From Cupriavidus sp. WGlv3 (lineage in GTDB: Bacteria > Pseudomonadota > Gammaproteobacteria > Burkholderiales > Burkholderiaceae): a stretch of DNA of 64,000 bases. The position numbers and the translations under genes were made by a program. The notes under the pieces are model-generated. The model was not told the DNA's origin. It saw only the letters and a program-made list of their open reading frames with translations, and did not search any database. Location: positions 1 to 64,000 of the forward strand of contig NZ_JALHRX010000008.1 in the NCBI RefSeq assembly GCF_023952475.1, read 5' to 3'. Shown in pieces: positions 9,387 through 18,386 of the stretch; position 1 is the first letter of the stretch; every line of letters starts with the position of its first letter.

Positions 9387-10364
9387 ATGCGTTTCGGTAC
9401 CGTTGCCGCGGCGGCAGTGCTTGCCGCATCCACCCTGATCAGCGCAGCCGATGCGCGGGCACAGGGCTATCCCGCCAAGCCCATCCGCATCGTGGTGGGT
9501 TTCCCCACCGGCGGCGCGCCCGACACGCTGGCGCGCATCGTCTCGGAGAAGATCTCGCCGGCCTGGGGCCAGCCGGTGGTGGTCGACAACAAGCCCGGCG
9601 CCGGCGGCAATATCGGCGCCGAGGCCGTGGCCCACGCGCCGGCCGACGGCCATACGCTGGCGCTCGGCACCGTCGGCACGCATTCGATCAACGGCGCGCT
9701 GTACAGCAAGATGCCGTACGACATGGTCAAGGACTTCGCGCCGGTGATCCTGATCGCCTCGACGCCCAACGTGCTGGTGGTCAATCCCGGCGTGCCGGCG
9801 AAGAACGTGGCGGAGCTGATCGCGCTGGCCAAGGCGCGTCCGGGTGGCCTGACCTTCGGCACGCCCGGCATCGGCACCTCGCCGCATGTGGCGGGGGAAA
9901 TGTTCAATACGATGGCGGGCGTCAAGATCACGCACGTCCCCTACAAGGGCCGCGCCATGGCCATTCCCGACCTGCTCGGCGGCCATATCACCATGATGTT
10001 CGACAACCTGCCCTCGGCCCTGCCGGTGGTGCGCGAAGGCAAGCTGCGCGCGCTGGGCATCACCAGCGCCAGGCGCTCGGCCTCGGCGCCGGATATCCCG
10101 ACACTGGCCGAGCAGGGCCTGCCGGGCTTCGAGGCGGATTCCTGGTTCGCGGTGTTCGCGCCGGCGAATACGCCGAAGGAGGTGGTGGCCAAACTGAATG
10201 CCGAGCTCAACCGCATCTTCACGCTGCCCGAGGTGCAGGCGAAGCTGAAGACGCTGGGACTGGATCCGGTGCTGGGCACGCCGGAAAAGCTGGCCGCGTA
10301 CCAGCGCCAGGAAATCGCCAAGTGGGCGAAGGTGGTGAAGGAATCGGGGGCGAAGGCGGAGTAA
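9387..10364 (+). CDS. Bug-family (TctC-like) periplasmic solute-binding protein
   Basis: This 325-residue protein belongs to the tripartite tricarboxylate/Bug receptor family, which is strongly expanded in Burkholderiales. It has a signal peptide (residues 1-26, ending ADARAQ), then YPAKPIRIVVGFPTGGAPDT, the usual mature N-terminus, plus GAGGNIGAE and a late GTPEKLAAY. I chose ATG at 9387 because it gives a signal peptide directly after CGGAGAAG. No TctA/TctB membrane partner lies nearby, which is usual for Bug proteins. It probably binds the carboxylate handled by the adjacent SDR; that is inference. Confidence 0.9.
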   Translation: MRFGTVAAAAVLAASTLISAADARAQGYPAKPIRIVVGFPTGGAPDTLARIVSEKISPAWGQPVVVDNKPGAGGNIGAEAVAHAPADGHTLALGTVGTHSINGALYSKMPYDMVKDFAPVILIASTPNVLVVNPGVPAKNVAELIALAKARPGGLTFGTPGIGTSPHVAGEMFNTMAGVKITHVPYKGRAMAIPDLLGGHITMMFDNLPSALPVVREGKLRALGITSARRSASAPDIPTLAEQGLPGFEADSWFAVFAPANTPKEVVAKLNAELNRIFTLPEVQAKLKTLGLDPVLGTPEKLAAYQRQEIAKWAKVVKESGAKAE

Positions 10365-10404
10365 CACCATTTGCCACCGGCCTTCCAACTACTGCTTGCA
10401 TACT

Positions 10405-10437
10405 CGCTCTCCCGCTTGCGGGAGAGGGGAGCAAACC
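10405..10437. repeat. Palindromic intergenic repeat, copy 2
   Basis: The core CTCTCCCGC-TT-GCGGGAGAG sits 43 bases after the binding-protein stop, between convergent genes. It shares the flank GGGGAGCAAA with copy 3. Confidence 0.7.
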
Positions 10438-10472
10438 TACGGTCGCGGCCGCGCCCTCAGCGCACAAAACAT

Positions 10473-11864
10473 CTACGCATCCGGCTCTACCGCCTCCCGC
10501 CCCACCGTCTCGCCACTGCCGTCGCGCAACCGGCTCAGGCTGATCATCGCTCCCACCGCTGCCACGGCCGCCGCCACATACAGCGCCATCCGCGCCGCGC
10601 CCGCAGGCGACAGGCTGAACAGCAGCGCCACCAGCGCCGTGCCGGTGGTCTGCCCCAGCAGCCGCGTGGTCGCCTGCGCGCCGCTGGCGCCGCCGCTGCG
10701 TTCCGCCGGCGTGGCGCCGATCATGGCGCGGTTGTTGGGGGACTGGAACAAGCCGAAGCCGGTGCCGCACATGGCCATGCGCCAGGCGATGTCGAAGCTG
10801 CCGGCGTCGGGGCCCAGCGTGGCCAGGCCGACCAGGCCGCCGCCGAGCATGGCAAGGCCGATGCCGGCGAGGATGCTGGCCGGATAGCGGTCCGACAACC
10901 GGCCCGAGACCGCGGCCATCACCGCCACCATCAGCGGCCACGGCGTGATCAGCAGGCCGGTCTCCCGCAGCGAGCGTCCGAGCTGGTATTCGAGGAAGAA
11001 CGGCAGCGCGATAAAGGACAGCATCTGCGTCATGAACGAGCAGAACGAAGTCCCCACCGCCAGCGTAAAGGCGCGGCTGGCGAACAGGTCCACCGGCACC
11101 AGCGGCGCGGCGCGTCCGCGCTGGCGCCGCACCAGCAGCCAGCCCAGCCCAACCGCGAGCGCCACGCCCGCGCAGCCGGCCAGGCGCCAGCCGGGGTGGC
11201 CGAGGCCATCGACGCTCAGGATAAACATGCCGAACACCAGCGCCGACAGCAGCGCGCTGGGGTAGTCGAAACCGCGCGGCTGCGGCGGCGTGTTCGGCAG
11301 CGCGGTGCGGCTCAGCGCCAGCGCGGCGATGGCTACCGGCACATTGACCGCGAATAGCCACGGCCAGCTGGCCACCGCGAGGATCAGCGCGCCCAGCGAT
11401 GGGCCCACCGCGATGGTCACGCCCACCACCAGCGCATTGAGGCCGATGCCGCGGCCCAGGCGCGTGGGCGGGTAGATAAAGCGCACCAGCGCGGTGTTGA
11501 CGCTCATGATGCCGGCGCCGCCGATGCCCTGCAGCACGCGCGCGGCCACCAGCATCGGCAGGTTGACCGCCAGCGCGCACAGCAGCGACCCCACCAAGAA
11601 GGTCGCCAGCCCGGCGCGGTAGACCCGCTTGTAGCCCAGGATGTCTCCCAGCGACGACAGCGGCAGCAGGCACACGGTGACCGTCAGCTGGTAGGCGTTG
11701 ACGACCCAGATGGTGCTGGCGGGCTCGGCCTGCAGTTCGCGCGAGATCGACGGCAGCGCGATATTGGCGATCGAGCCGTCGAGCACGGCCATGATCAGGC
11801 CGAAGAAAACGGTGAGGATGGCCCAGGTGCGCTGGGGCTGGGGCAGGCCTTGTTCTGGCGGCAT
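10473..11864 (-). CDS. MFS drug exporter, DHA2 (EmrB/QacA-like) family
   Basis: This 463-residue protein has about 14 hydrophobic segments. Family hallmarks are the first helix motif LDGSIANIALPSI, the motif-A-like LGDILGYKRVY between helices 2 and 3, the motif-B RVLQGIGGAGIMSVN and the motif-C region GPSLGALI. Members use the proton gradient to export drugs or other amphiphilic compounds from the cytoplasm. It has no EmrA-type partner next to it and no adjacent dedicated regulator. It is convergent with the Bug gene. The start ATG at 11864 lacks a strong ribosome-binding site. Confidence 0.88.
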   Translation of the reverse strand: MPPEQGLPQPQRTWAILTVFFGLIMAVLDGSIANIALPSISRELQAEPASTIWVVNAYQLTVTVCLLPLSSLGDILGYKRVYRAGLATFLVGSLLCALAVNLPMLVAARVLQGIGGAGIMSVNTALVRFIYPPTRLGRGIGLNALVVGVTIAVGPSLGALILAVASWPWLFAVNVPVAIAALALSRTALPNTPPQPRGFDYPSALLSALVFGMFILSVDGLGHPGWRLAGCAGVALAVGLGWLLVRRQRGRAAPLVPVDLFASRAFTLAVGTSFCSFMTQMLSFIALPFFLEYQLGRSLRETGLLITPWPLMVAVMAAVSGRLSDRYPASILAGIGLAMLGGGLVGLATLGPDAGSFDIAWRMAMCGTGFGLFQSPNNRAMIGATPAERSGGASGAQATTRLLGQTTGTALVALLFSLSPAGAARMALYVAAAVAAVGAMISLSRLRDGSGETVGREAVEPDA

Positions 11865-11997
11865 GAGGGAGACATTGGAGACAATGCCGCGCCCGGGTCG
11901 GATCGGCCAGGCGGGCCACGGCGCGGCGTTGCCATTATGGTCGCGCGTGGGGCTGCTCGCAAATCCGCCAATTGTGGTAAGGCGGTGCTGTCAGCGG

Positions 11998-14900
11998 TCA
12001 CGACCCCGCCGCGGCGCCCAGCGCGTAGCGCTGCAGCCGCTTGTACAGGTTCTCCGCCGCTTCGGCCATGGCCGGGACCCAGCCGGGCGCCGCCTCGCAC
12101 AGTGCCTCCAGGTCGCGGCATTCCCTGACGATCGACTGGCGCCGCACGATCATAAAGGCGCCCGCCGCGGCATGTACCCAGTGGCGCAGGCCGGGCAGGT
12201 CCTGCTGCGCAAGGATGCCGGCCAGCGCCGGCAGGTCTTGCCGCAGCTGCCGGCGCAGCATGTCTTCGTAGCGGCGGCGCGGGGCCTCTGCCGCGGTGGC
12301 CGGGTCGCGCGGTGGCGCGCAGGCGCCGGCATCGCCGGCGGCGCGAGGCAGGCCGCGCAGGCAGGCGTCCAGGTCCTGCAGCGAGGCGGGCTTGGCCAGG
12401 TAGCCGGAGAAGCCGCGCAGGCGCCAGTCGTGCTCGGGATCGCTGCATGCCAAGGCACTGAAGGCTATGACCGGCAGTTCCGGATACTTCGCCTGCACGG
12501 CGTGCAGCAAGGCGTGGCCGTCCATATCCGGCATATGCAGATCGGTCAGCAGCGCGTCGACGCGCGTGCGCTCCAGCACCGTCAGTGCCTGTTTGCCGTC
12601 GCCCGTGACGATGGGGTGGCAGCCGATTGCCTGCAGCTGTTCGGCGACCAGGGACTGGTTCAGCGGGTTGTCCTCGGCCACAAGGATGGTCAGGGGCGCC
12701 GCCGCGGGCGCGGGCAGCGCAGGCGGTGCGGGGGCGGGCATGGGCGTCGTCGCCTGCGGTGTTGCGCCGGTGGCGGCCGCCACGGCGTCGAGCAGCGCGC
12801 GATGGCTGAATGCCGAGGCCTCCAGCACGCCGGCGCCGTGCTGCCGCGGGCGATGCGGGCCGTCGGCCGTCAGCCATACCAGCGGCGCGGACCGGCGCAG
12901 CGCGTCCAGCGCCGCTGGCGCAAAGTCTTCGGTCGCGACCACGGCAGCGGGCGCATTGCGCTGCACGCTCTCCTGCGCCACGGTGATGGATGCCACCGTC
13001 TCGGTATGCCAGCCTTCGGTCTTGAGCCATGCTTCGATCGACGCGGCGGTGCGTGGGTCCTGCGACAGCACCAGCACATGGCCGCTGTGTGTCGCGCTGG
13101 CCGCCGCTGGCGCGTGCGGCTCTGCATCGGCCGGCGCCAGCGGCAACGACACCGTGAACACGCTGCCCACGTCCGGCACGCTGTTGACGACGATGCTGCC
13201 GCCCATCAGCTCGCACAGCCTGGCGCAGATCGACAGCCCCAGCCCGGTGCCGCCATAGCGGCTGGCGGCAGCGGCATCGCCCTGCACGAACGGCTGGAAC
13301 ACGCGCGCCGTCAGTGCCGGTGTCATGCCGATGCCGGAATCGCTGACGCGGCAGACCAGCCGCTGCATGCCATGCGCATCCGCCTGCAGTTCGCCGCTCA
13401 GCGTGATGCGGCCGCTGGCGGTGAACTTGAAGGCGTTGTTCAGCAGGTTGTTGAAGACCTGCACCAGCCGCGCGCGATCGCCCACGACTTCCGTGTCCAG
13501 CGTCGGCGACAGCTGCAGGCAGAAGCGCAGCGGGCGGCCGGCCACCATGGGCGCATGGGCGAGTGCCAGGCTCTCCAGGGCCTCGACCGGACGGAACGGC
13601 GCATTGACCAGCGCCAGCTGGCCCGCGTCGATCTTGGAGAAGTCCAGCACATCGTTGACGATGCGGCGCAGCGAGCCGGCGGCGGTCTCCAGCGCGCGCA
13701 GCCGCGCCGCGTGCGGCTCCATGCCGCCGCTGCGCGCCAGCAGCTCCAGGTTGCCGAGCAGCGCGTTCAGCGGCGTGCGGATCTCGTGGCTCATCGCGGC
13801 AAAGAAGGTCGAGCGTACCCGCAGCATCGCTTCGGTGGCCTGCTTGGCGGAGCGCAACTGCTGCTGCAGGGCCTCTTGCGCGGTGCAGTCCAGCACCGCG
13901 CAGAACAGCACGGCTTCATCGCGGTAGCGCGCCGGGGCATAGGTGACCTGCAGGAAGCGCGGTGCCGCGTTGGCAGGGCCGGGCGCGTCCGGGGCCGCGA
14001 CGGTGACGCTGCAGACCGATGCCGGGCCGCCGCCGGCGCCGCAAGGCTGCCGCCCCAGCGCAGCGGTCACCGCGGCGGGCAGCGGCTCGTGCGGCCGCGC
14101 CGGCAGCAACGATGCCGCCAGCGGGTTGCAGGCTAGCACGGCGTGGTCATGCTGGCGCACGATGCACAGGCCGACCGGCGTGGCACTGACCAGCACCTGG
14201 TTCATCAGCTCGCTTTCCAGCGCGCGCCGGGCTTCGGCATGCGAGCGCCGCAGCAGGTGGCGGCTCCAGTAGCGCGCCGCGAGCACGATGGCGCCGGTCA
14301 GCAGCAGCATGGCAGCGCCGATCACCGCCAGCTCGGCCGCCAGCGCCTTGCCCAGCAGCCGGTATGGCAGGTGGTAGACCAGCAGGCCGAAGCCGGGCTG
14401 CAACGGCTGCACCAGCACCACGCCGGAGCGCGTCAGGCGCAGCGCGTTGTGCGGCAGGCCGCGGACCCGGGCGGCGATGTCGCGGGCGCTGGCCGAGGTC
14501 AGCGTGCCGGCATGCGGCCACACGTCGATCAGGCGGTCCGCGTCATTGAGCAGCGCCAGGCCGGCGTGGTCCTGTGGCGGCGGCAGGCCGGCCAGGAACG
14601 CCTGCACCGGCACGCAGGCGACCACCAGCATGGTGGCTGAGTCGCCGGCATAGGCGGCGCCGGCCAGGACCATGATGGGGCTGTCGTCCACGGGGTCGGG
14701 CAGCGGCCCCAGCCAGACGGGCTGGTCGCGCGCCGGCACGGCGTGCCCGGTGCGGTCCAGCAGCGCGCGGGTCAGCTGCGCGCGCAGGCGCGGGATCAGC
14801 GCCGGATCGAGCGCCAGCGGCGCGCGCGCGCCGGCCTCGGGCTGGCGGATCACGACCGCGCTGTCCTCGTCCAGCGAGACCGCATAGGCGCCATGGTCGA

Positions 14901-15393
14901 GGTCGAAGGCTTGCTGCGTGGCCACCGCGGCCAGCGCGACCTGCCGCAGCCGCGCGAACTCCGTGGGCAGGTCCGCGCCCCAGGCCTGGCGCGTGGCATC
15001 GCCGGCCAGCAGATGATAGTCCTTGTGCACGGCCTCGACATGGACGCCGGCCGCGCCGGTGCGGCGCAAGGCCTCGACGTCGGGGTCGCGCGACGGGGCC
15101 GCGACGGCGGCGCGCAGATGGTAGCGGATGCTGAGCGCGGTGCGGCGCACGAACGAGGCTTCGTTATGCAGCCGCTGCGACACCGTGCCGACATAATGCG
15201 CGACCTGGCTGCGCCGGTAGTCCAGGTGCTGCTCCGCCGCCAGCCCGGCCAGCAGCGTGCCCGCGCACAGCACGATGGCGATCAGCGCCGCGATAGTCAC
15301 CGAGTACAGGTGCTGCTGCCGGCGGGCGTGGTCGGCCAGCGCGTCGAAGGTGCTGGCCAGGGTGTCGCCGGTGCGTTCGGGGTCTTGCTGCAT
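11998..15393 (-). CDS. Hybrid sensor histidine kinase with receiver and HPt domains, RcsC/BvgS-like
   Basis: This 1131-residue membrane kinase has TM1 near residues 31-52, a periplasmic sensor of about 300 residues, TM2 near 351-373, and a PAS-like region near 395-505. The HisKA phospho-acceptor His536 lies in FAAMSHEIRTPLN. ATPase boxes include NNLLNNAFKF, DSGIGM and GGTGLGLSI. A degenerate receiver-like stretch (about 772-875) precedes a true receiver with Asp951 (LLTDLHMPDMDGH), and a C-terminal HPt has His1074 (HWVHAAAGAF). The order fits a His-Asp-His phosphorelay that feeds the response regulator encoded 12 bases upstream in the same operon. The signal is unknown. Confidence 0.9.
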   Translation of the reverse strand: MQQDPERTGDTLASTFDALADHARRQQHLYSVTIAALIAIVLCAGTLLAGLAAEQHLDYRRSQVAHYVGTVSQRLHNEASFVRRTALSIRYHLRAAVAAPSRDPDVEALRRTGAAGVHVEAVHKDYHLLAGDATRQAWGADLPTEFARLRQVALAAVATQQAFDLDHGAYAVSLDEDSAVVIRQPEAGARAPLALDPALIPRLRAQLTRALLDRTGHAVPARDQPVWLGPLPDPVDDSPIMVLAGAAYAGDSATMLVVACVPVQAFLAGLPPPQDHAGLALLNDADRLIDVWPHAGTLTSASARDIAARVRGLPHNALRLTRSGVVLVQPLQPGFGLLVYHLPYRLLGKALAAELAVIGAAMLLLTGAIVLAARYWSRHLLRRSHAEARRALESELMNQVLVSATPVGLCIVRQHDHAVLACNPLAASLLPARPHEPLPAAVTAALGRQPCGAGGGPASVCSVTVAAPDAPGPANAAPRFLQVTYAPARYRDEAVLFCAVLDCTAQEALQQQLRSAKQATEAMLRVRSTFFAAMSHEIRTPLNALLGNLELLARSGGMEPHAARLRALETAAGSLRRIVNDVLDFSKIDAGQLALVNAPFRPVEALESLALAHAPMVAGRPLRFCLQLSPTLDTEVVGDRARLVQVFNNLLNNAFKFTASGRITLSGELQADAHGMQRLVCRVSDSGIGMTPALTARVFQPFVQGDAAAASRYGGTGLGLSICARLCELMGGSIVVNSVPDVGSVFTVSLPLAPADAEPHAPAAASATHSGHVLVLSQDPRTAASIEAWLKTEGWHTETVASITVAQESVQRNAPAAVVATEDFAPAALDALRRSAPLVWLTADGPHRPRQHGAGVLEASAFSHRALLDAVAAATGATPQATTPMPAPAPPALPAPAAAPLTILVAEDNPLNQSLVAEQLQAIGCHPIVTGDGKQALTVLERTRVDALLTDLHMPDMDGHALLHAVQAKYPELPVIAFSALACSDPEHDWRLRGFSGYLAKPASLQDLDACLRGLPRAAGDAGACAPPRDPATAAEAPRRRYEDMLRRQLRQDLPALAGILAQQDLPGLRHWVHAAAGAFMIVRRQSIVRECRDLEALCEAAPGWVPAMAEAAENLYKRLQRYALGAAAGS

Positions 15394-15405
15394 GGCCCGC
15401 GGCGG

Positions 15406-16053
15406 TCAGATCAAGCCGCTCTCATAGGCGTAGCGGATCAGGCCGGTATTGGTCTGCACGCCCAGCTTGCGCATGGCCACGGTCTTCTGGCTGGAGATGG
15501 TGCTGACCGAGCGGCCCAGCTTGGCGGCGATCTCGGTCAGCTGCGCGCCCTGCGCATAGAGCCGGATGACCTCGAGCTCGCGCTGGGTCGGCTCCCGCGC
15601 GGGCGTGCCGGGCAGCGCCGCGCGCTGCAGCACCGCGTGCACCGCGGGCGAGCAGAAGCAACCCCTGCCGAACGCGGCGTGGGCGCAGGCGCGCACCACT
15701 TCCTCGAGCGGATCCTCCTTGCTGACGAAGCCACGCACGCCCAGCTTGATGGCGCGGCGGACGATGGCCGCATTGGAGCGGGCGCTGATCACCACCACCC
15801 GCGTCGCCGGATGGCGCCGCGCCAGCCGGCTGAGCAGGTTGAAGCCGTCCAGCGAGGCATCGCCGTGGCCCATGCAGAAATCGGTGATGGCGATATCGGC
15901 CGGGTGGCGCGCCAGCGTGCCGAGCAGCTCGGTGCCGTTGCGGCATTCGGCGCTGATCCGGACGCGCGCGCTGCGCTGCAGGCAGTCGCGCAGCGCGGCC
16001 ACCACCAGCGGGTGGTCGTCGGCCAGGGCAACGCGCAGGACTTGGTCGTTCAT
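15406..16053 (-). CDS. Response regulator, NarL/FixJ family (RcsB/BvgA-like)
   Basis: This 215-residue regulator has a receiver domain (ALADDHP near residue 10, phospho-acceptor Asp58 in AITDF) and a LuxR-type helix-turn-helix at the C-terminus (TQRELEVIRLYAQGAQLTEIA...STISSQKTVAMRKL). I start it at the ATG at 16053, which has CGGAGA in front, rather than at a TTG two codons earlier. It is the first gene of a two-gene operon with the hybrid kinase. Its targets are not evident here. Confidence 0.92.
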   Translation of the reverse strand: MNDQVLRVALADDHPLVVAALRDCLQRSARVRISAECRNGTELLGTLARHPADIAITDFCMGHGDASLDGFNLLSRLARRHPATRVVVISARSNAAIVRRAIKLGVRGFVSKEDPLEEVVRACAHAAFGRGCFCSPAVHAVLQRAALPGTPAREPTQRELEVIRLYAQGAQLTEIAAKLGRSVSTISSQKTVAMRKLGVQTNTGLIRYAYESGLI

Positions 16054-16474
16054 GGGCAATCTCCGAGTGAGACGGCAACCGGGTTGCGGCTGGTGTCGCC
16101 GTGCGGTGGCGTCATCACAAGACTCGGATTCTGGCCAGATTCCGCGCCTCCCTGAATCGGAATTCGGCTAGTTCACGGATGCCGCTGGAATTGCGCAGAG
16201 GACCGGATCCGGCCGATGCAATGACATCTCTGGAAGATAAGCGGCAGGCCGCCCCGGCTTGACTTGGGTTTGCGCAGGGGTCCGGCGCTTGTCTTGCGAT
16301 ACAGCCATTGCGGGAGATCAATGCACGGCAAAGTGCCGCCGTGGCGACATCGCCGGCCACACACGCCAGCCACAGGCCGGCGCAGCGGCATTTTGGCGCT
16401 TGGCGGCGCGGACCGCTGTCCTAGAATGAAGCTGACACGCGCCTCGCGGCGTGTGCACCGCGTGGGGGAATGCC
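16054..16474. other. Divergent intergenic region, response regulator / FmdB-like protein
   Basis: These 421 bases contain no supportable gene. The stretch near 16121-16168 carries several GGATTC/GAATCGG-like words in both orientations (CTCGGATTCTGG, CAGATTCCG, GAATCGGAATTCG), which could be regulator sites for the minus-strand operon. The plus-strand promoter at 16400-16427 is listed separately. Confidence 0.35.
16400..16427 (+). promoter_or_regulatory. Candidate sigma-70 promoter of the FmdB-like gene
   Basis: TTGGCG (16400-16405), a 16-base spacer and TAGAAT (16422-16427), about 47 bases before the start codon. The -10 type CTAGAAT recurs in front of the DeoR-type gene at 42302. Confidence 0.5.
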
Positions 16475-16639
16475 ATGCCTGTCTATCAATACCGCTGCGA
16501 GAAGTGCGGCCATGTGTTCGAAAAAACCGAACATCTCGCGGAACATGCCTCTGCCCATCCACCGTGCCCGAATTGCGGCAGCCAGTCCGTGCAGCACGCG
16601 CCGGCGCCGTTCGTGGCGGTGACCCAGCGCAAGAGCTGA
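16475..16639 (+). CDS. FmdB-family zinc-ribbon small protein
   Basis: This 54-residue protein has two zinc-knuckle pairs, CEKCG (about residues 8-12) and CPNCG (about 31-35), in the FmdB regulatory-protein pattern that starts MPVYQYRCEKCGHVFE. ATG at 16475 follows a purine-rich GGGGGAA. The family is small and of unclear function; the name comes from a putative regulator of formamidase/acetamidase genes. It is monocistronic, behind its own candidate promoter. Confidence 0.85.
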   Translation: MPVYQYRCEKCGHVFEKTEHLAEHASAHPPCPNCGSQSVQHAPAPFVAVTQRKS

Positions 16640-16783
16640 GTCGCGAACAACAAGATCCCAGGAGGACGCGGACGCGCCGCCGGCCGGATGCCGGCGCGCG
16701 TGCTGCTTCATGCGTGGCGCCTGCGGTGCCACGCGCGTTCGCGCTGCGCGCAAGCGGCGATCTCAACCTTGACGGAGGATGCC

Positions 16784-17038
16784 ATGGCAACGAGACCGTT
16801 CACTGAATTTCCCGCCGACGAGCAGCAGCAGGTCCTGGACGTATGCAGGCATGTCGGGCTGGCCGCGGAGATGTTCGACATTACCGACGAGGGCGATGAC
16901 GCTGGCGCGCGGCGCGTCAGCGTGCGCCGCGTCGGCACCGACAAGACCAGCGTCTATGAGGCCGGCGCCGGAACGGCATGGATGGAAGAGTTCGAGAGCG
17001 ACCTCGAATGCGGCCTGTACGGGCCGGTCACGGTCTAG
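16784..17038 (+). CDS. Uncharacterised 84-residue acidic protein
   Basis: ATG at 16784 has a strong Shine-Dalgarno (GACGGAGG, 7 bases before). The protein is acidic and soluble, has no signal peptide or membrane segment, and includes DITDEGDDAGARRVSVRRVGTD and an acidic stretch WMEEFESDLECG. I do not recognise a family. It lies 144 bases after the FmdB-like gene, and its 3' end faces the BLUF gene. Confidence 0.7.
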   Translation: MATRPFTEFPADEQQQVLDVCRHVGLAAEMFDITDEGDDAGARRVSVRRVGTDKTSVYEAGAGTAWMEEFESDLECGLYGPVTV

Positions 17039-17055
17039 CGGGTAGACGGCGCGCC

Positions 17056-17499
17056 TCAGTGCCTGCCGCGCTCGCCGGTGCGCGACACCACCGACGCGCC
17101 GGCGATCAGTTCCTTGAGCAGCGCCAGCGAGGCCGCGCCGCCGGTGCGGTAGGGGTCGAGCTCGGCGCGCGCGGAGAACTTGAGCAGGGTGGCGGTATTG
17201 AGCCGCGCCGCATTGACCTGCCCCATCGCCCAGCCGGCAAACTCGCGCGTGCAGGTTTCCTCGAAATGCAGCAGGGTCACGTCGTGGTGGCGCGGATCGC
17301 GCGCGATGGACTGGAACAGCTGCGAGACCTCCTGGCGGTCGCCTTCCAGCGCCTGCAGGAAGATGCCGTTGCCATGGCACAGCACGCCGGTGATGCCGTG
17401 GCGCGGATTGCGTTCCAGGCTGGCGGCCAGGATGGCATCGAGCAGGGCGGCATCGATGGCCTGGCGGGCACGGCTGGCATAGAGCAGGCGGACTAGCAT
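17056..17499 (-). CDS. BLUF-domain blue-light sensor protein (single domain)
   Basis: This 147-residue protein is almost entirely a BLUF domain, which binds FAD and responds to blue light. Key residues fall at exactly the spacing of AppA from Rhodobacter: Tyr7, Asn31, Gln49, Trp90 and Met92 (AppA Y21, N45, Q63, W104, M106). Motifs include LYASR, NPRHGITGVL, GIFLQALEGDR and GWAMGQV. The C-terminal 45 residues are a short helical extension with no output enzyme, so it must act through a protein partner. It lies 51 bases downstream of folE on the same strand and may be cotranscribed with it. ATG at 17499 was chosen because it aligns with the domain's first strand. Confidence 0.92.
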   Translation of the reverse strand: MLVRLLYASRARQAIDAALLDAILAASLERNPRHGITGVLCHGNGIFLQALEGDRQEVSQLFQSIARDPRHHDVTLLHFEETCTREFAGWAMGQVNAARLNTATLLKFSARAELDPYRTGGAASLALLKELIAGASVVSRTGERGRH

Positions 17500-17550
17500 G
17501 GTCGTGGCGCTCCGGTAATGGCGCTCCGTGTGGCGGCAGGGCCCGGGCCG

Positions 17551-18333
17551 CTAGCCGCGGTTCTGGTTCAGCAGCGTGAGGAACTCGCGGCGCAGGCTGT
17601 CGTCCTTCAGAAACGAGCCGCGCATCACGCTGTTGGTCATCTTGGCGTCGGTGTCGCGCACGCCGCGCCAGTGCATGCAGAAGTGCTCGGCCTCCATCAC
17701 GATGGCGAGGCCGTCGGGGCTCATCTTTTCCTGCAGCAGGTCGGCCACCTGCGCCACTGCCTCTTCCTGGATCTGCGGGCGGCACATGATCCATTCGGCC
17801 AGCCGCGCGTACTTGGACAGCCCGATCAGGTTGGAATGCTGGTTCGGCATCACCCCGATCCACAGCTTGCCGATGATCGGGCACAGGTGGTGCGAGCAGG
17901 CGCTGCGCACGCGCAGCGGGCCCACGATCATCAGTTCATTGAGCTGGCCGACGTTGGGGAATTCCGTCACCGGCGGGGGCTTGGCATAGCGGCCGGCGAA
18001 GATTTCCTTCAGGTACATCTTGGCCACGCGGCGTGCGGTTTCCTGCGTGTTGTGGTCGTTGTCGACGTCGATCACCAGCGCCCGCAGCACGTCGTGCAGC
18101 CGGGCCTGGACTTCGGCCTGCAGCTGCTCCATTTCACCCGGCTCGATATAGCGGGCGATATTGTCGTTGGCGTGGAAGCGCTCCTGCGCGGCCTCCAGCC
18201 GCGCGCGGATGCGGGCCGAGACGCTGGCGGCGGGATGGCCAGCCCTTTCGCCGGCCCTTTCGCCGGCTCTATCGCCAGCCACTTCGCCGGCGTTGCTGTC
18301 CTTGGCGCGGTGCGCTGCGTCCTTGCTGTTCAT
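17551..18333 (-). CDS. folE: GTP cyclohydrolase I
   Basis: This 260-residue enzyme makes 7,8-dihydroneopterin triphosphate from GTP, the first step of folate and tetrahydropterin synthesis. Zinc ligands are visible at Cys146 and His149 (CSHHLCP) and Cys219 (EHFCM). The core starts near residue 60. The N-terminal 50 residues are an extension of low complexity with the tandem AGERAGERAGH, encoded by an imperfect 12-bp repeat (about 18241-18292). E. coli FolE has 222 residues. A sigma-70-like promoter is 54 bases upstream. The BLUF gene follows. Confidence 0.93.
   Translation of the reverse strand: MNSKDAAHRAKDSNAGEVAGDRAGERAGERAGHPAASVSARIRARLEAAQERFHANDNIARYIEPGEMEQLQAEVQARLHDVLRALVIDVDNDHNTQETARRVAKMYLKEIFAGRYAKPPPVTEFPNVGQLNELMIVGPLRVRSACSHHLCPIIGKLWIGVMPNQHSNLIGLSKYARLAEWIMCRPQIQEEAVAQVADLLQEKMSPDGLAIVMEAEHFCMHWRGVRDTDAKMTNSVMRGSFLKDDSLRREFLTLLNQNRG
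18241..18292 (-). repeat. Imperfect 12-bp tandem repeat inside folE
   Basis: About four units related to CCCTTTCGCCGG / CACTTCGCCGG on the plus strand encode the repeated AGERAG/AGDRAG peptide of the FolE N-terminal extension. Copy number could vary between strains. Confidence 0.6.
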
Positions 18334-18386
18334 GGATGGGGGCGGTGATGGTGTGAATGGCTGCGCAGCGGGTGTGTGCCGGATTC

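Noticed and set aside
11698..16155. Long plus-strand frames opposite the exporter and the sensor kinase
   Set aside because: They are rich in Arg, Gln and His, as expected from antisense frames of Ala/Leu-rich genes, and match nothing.
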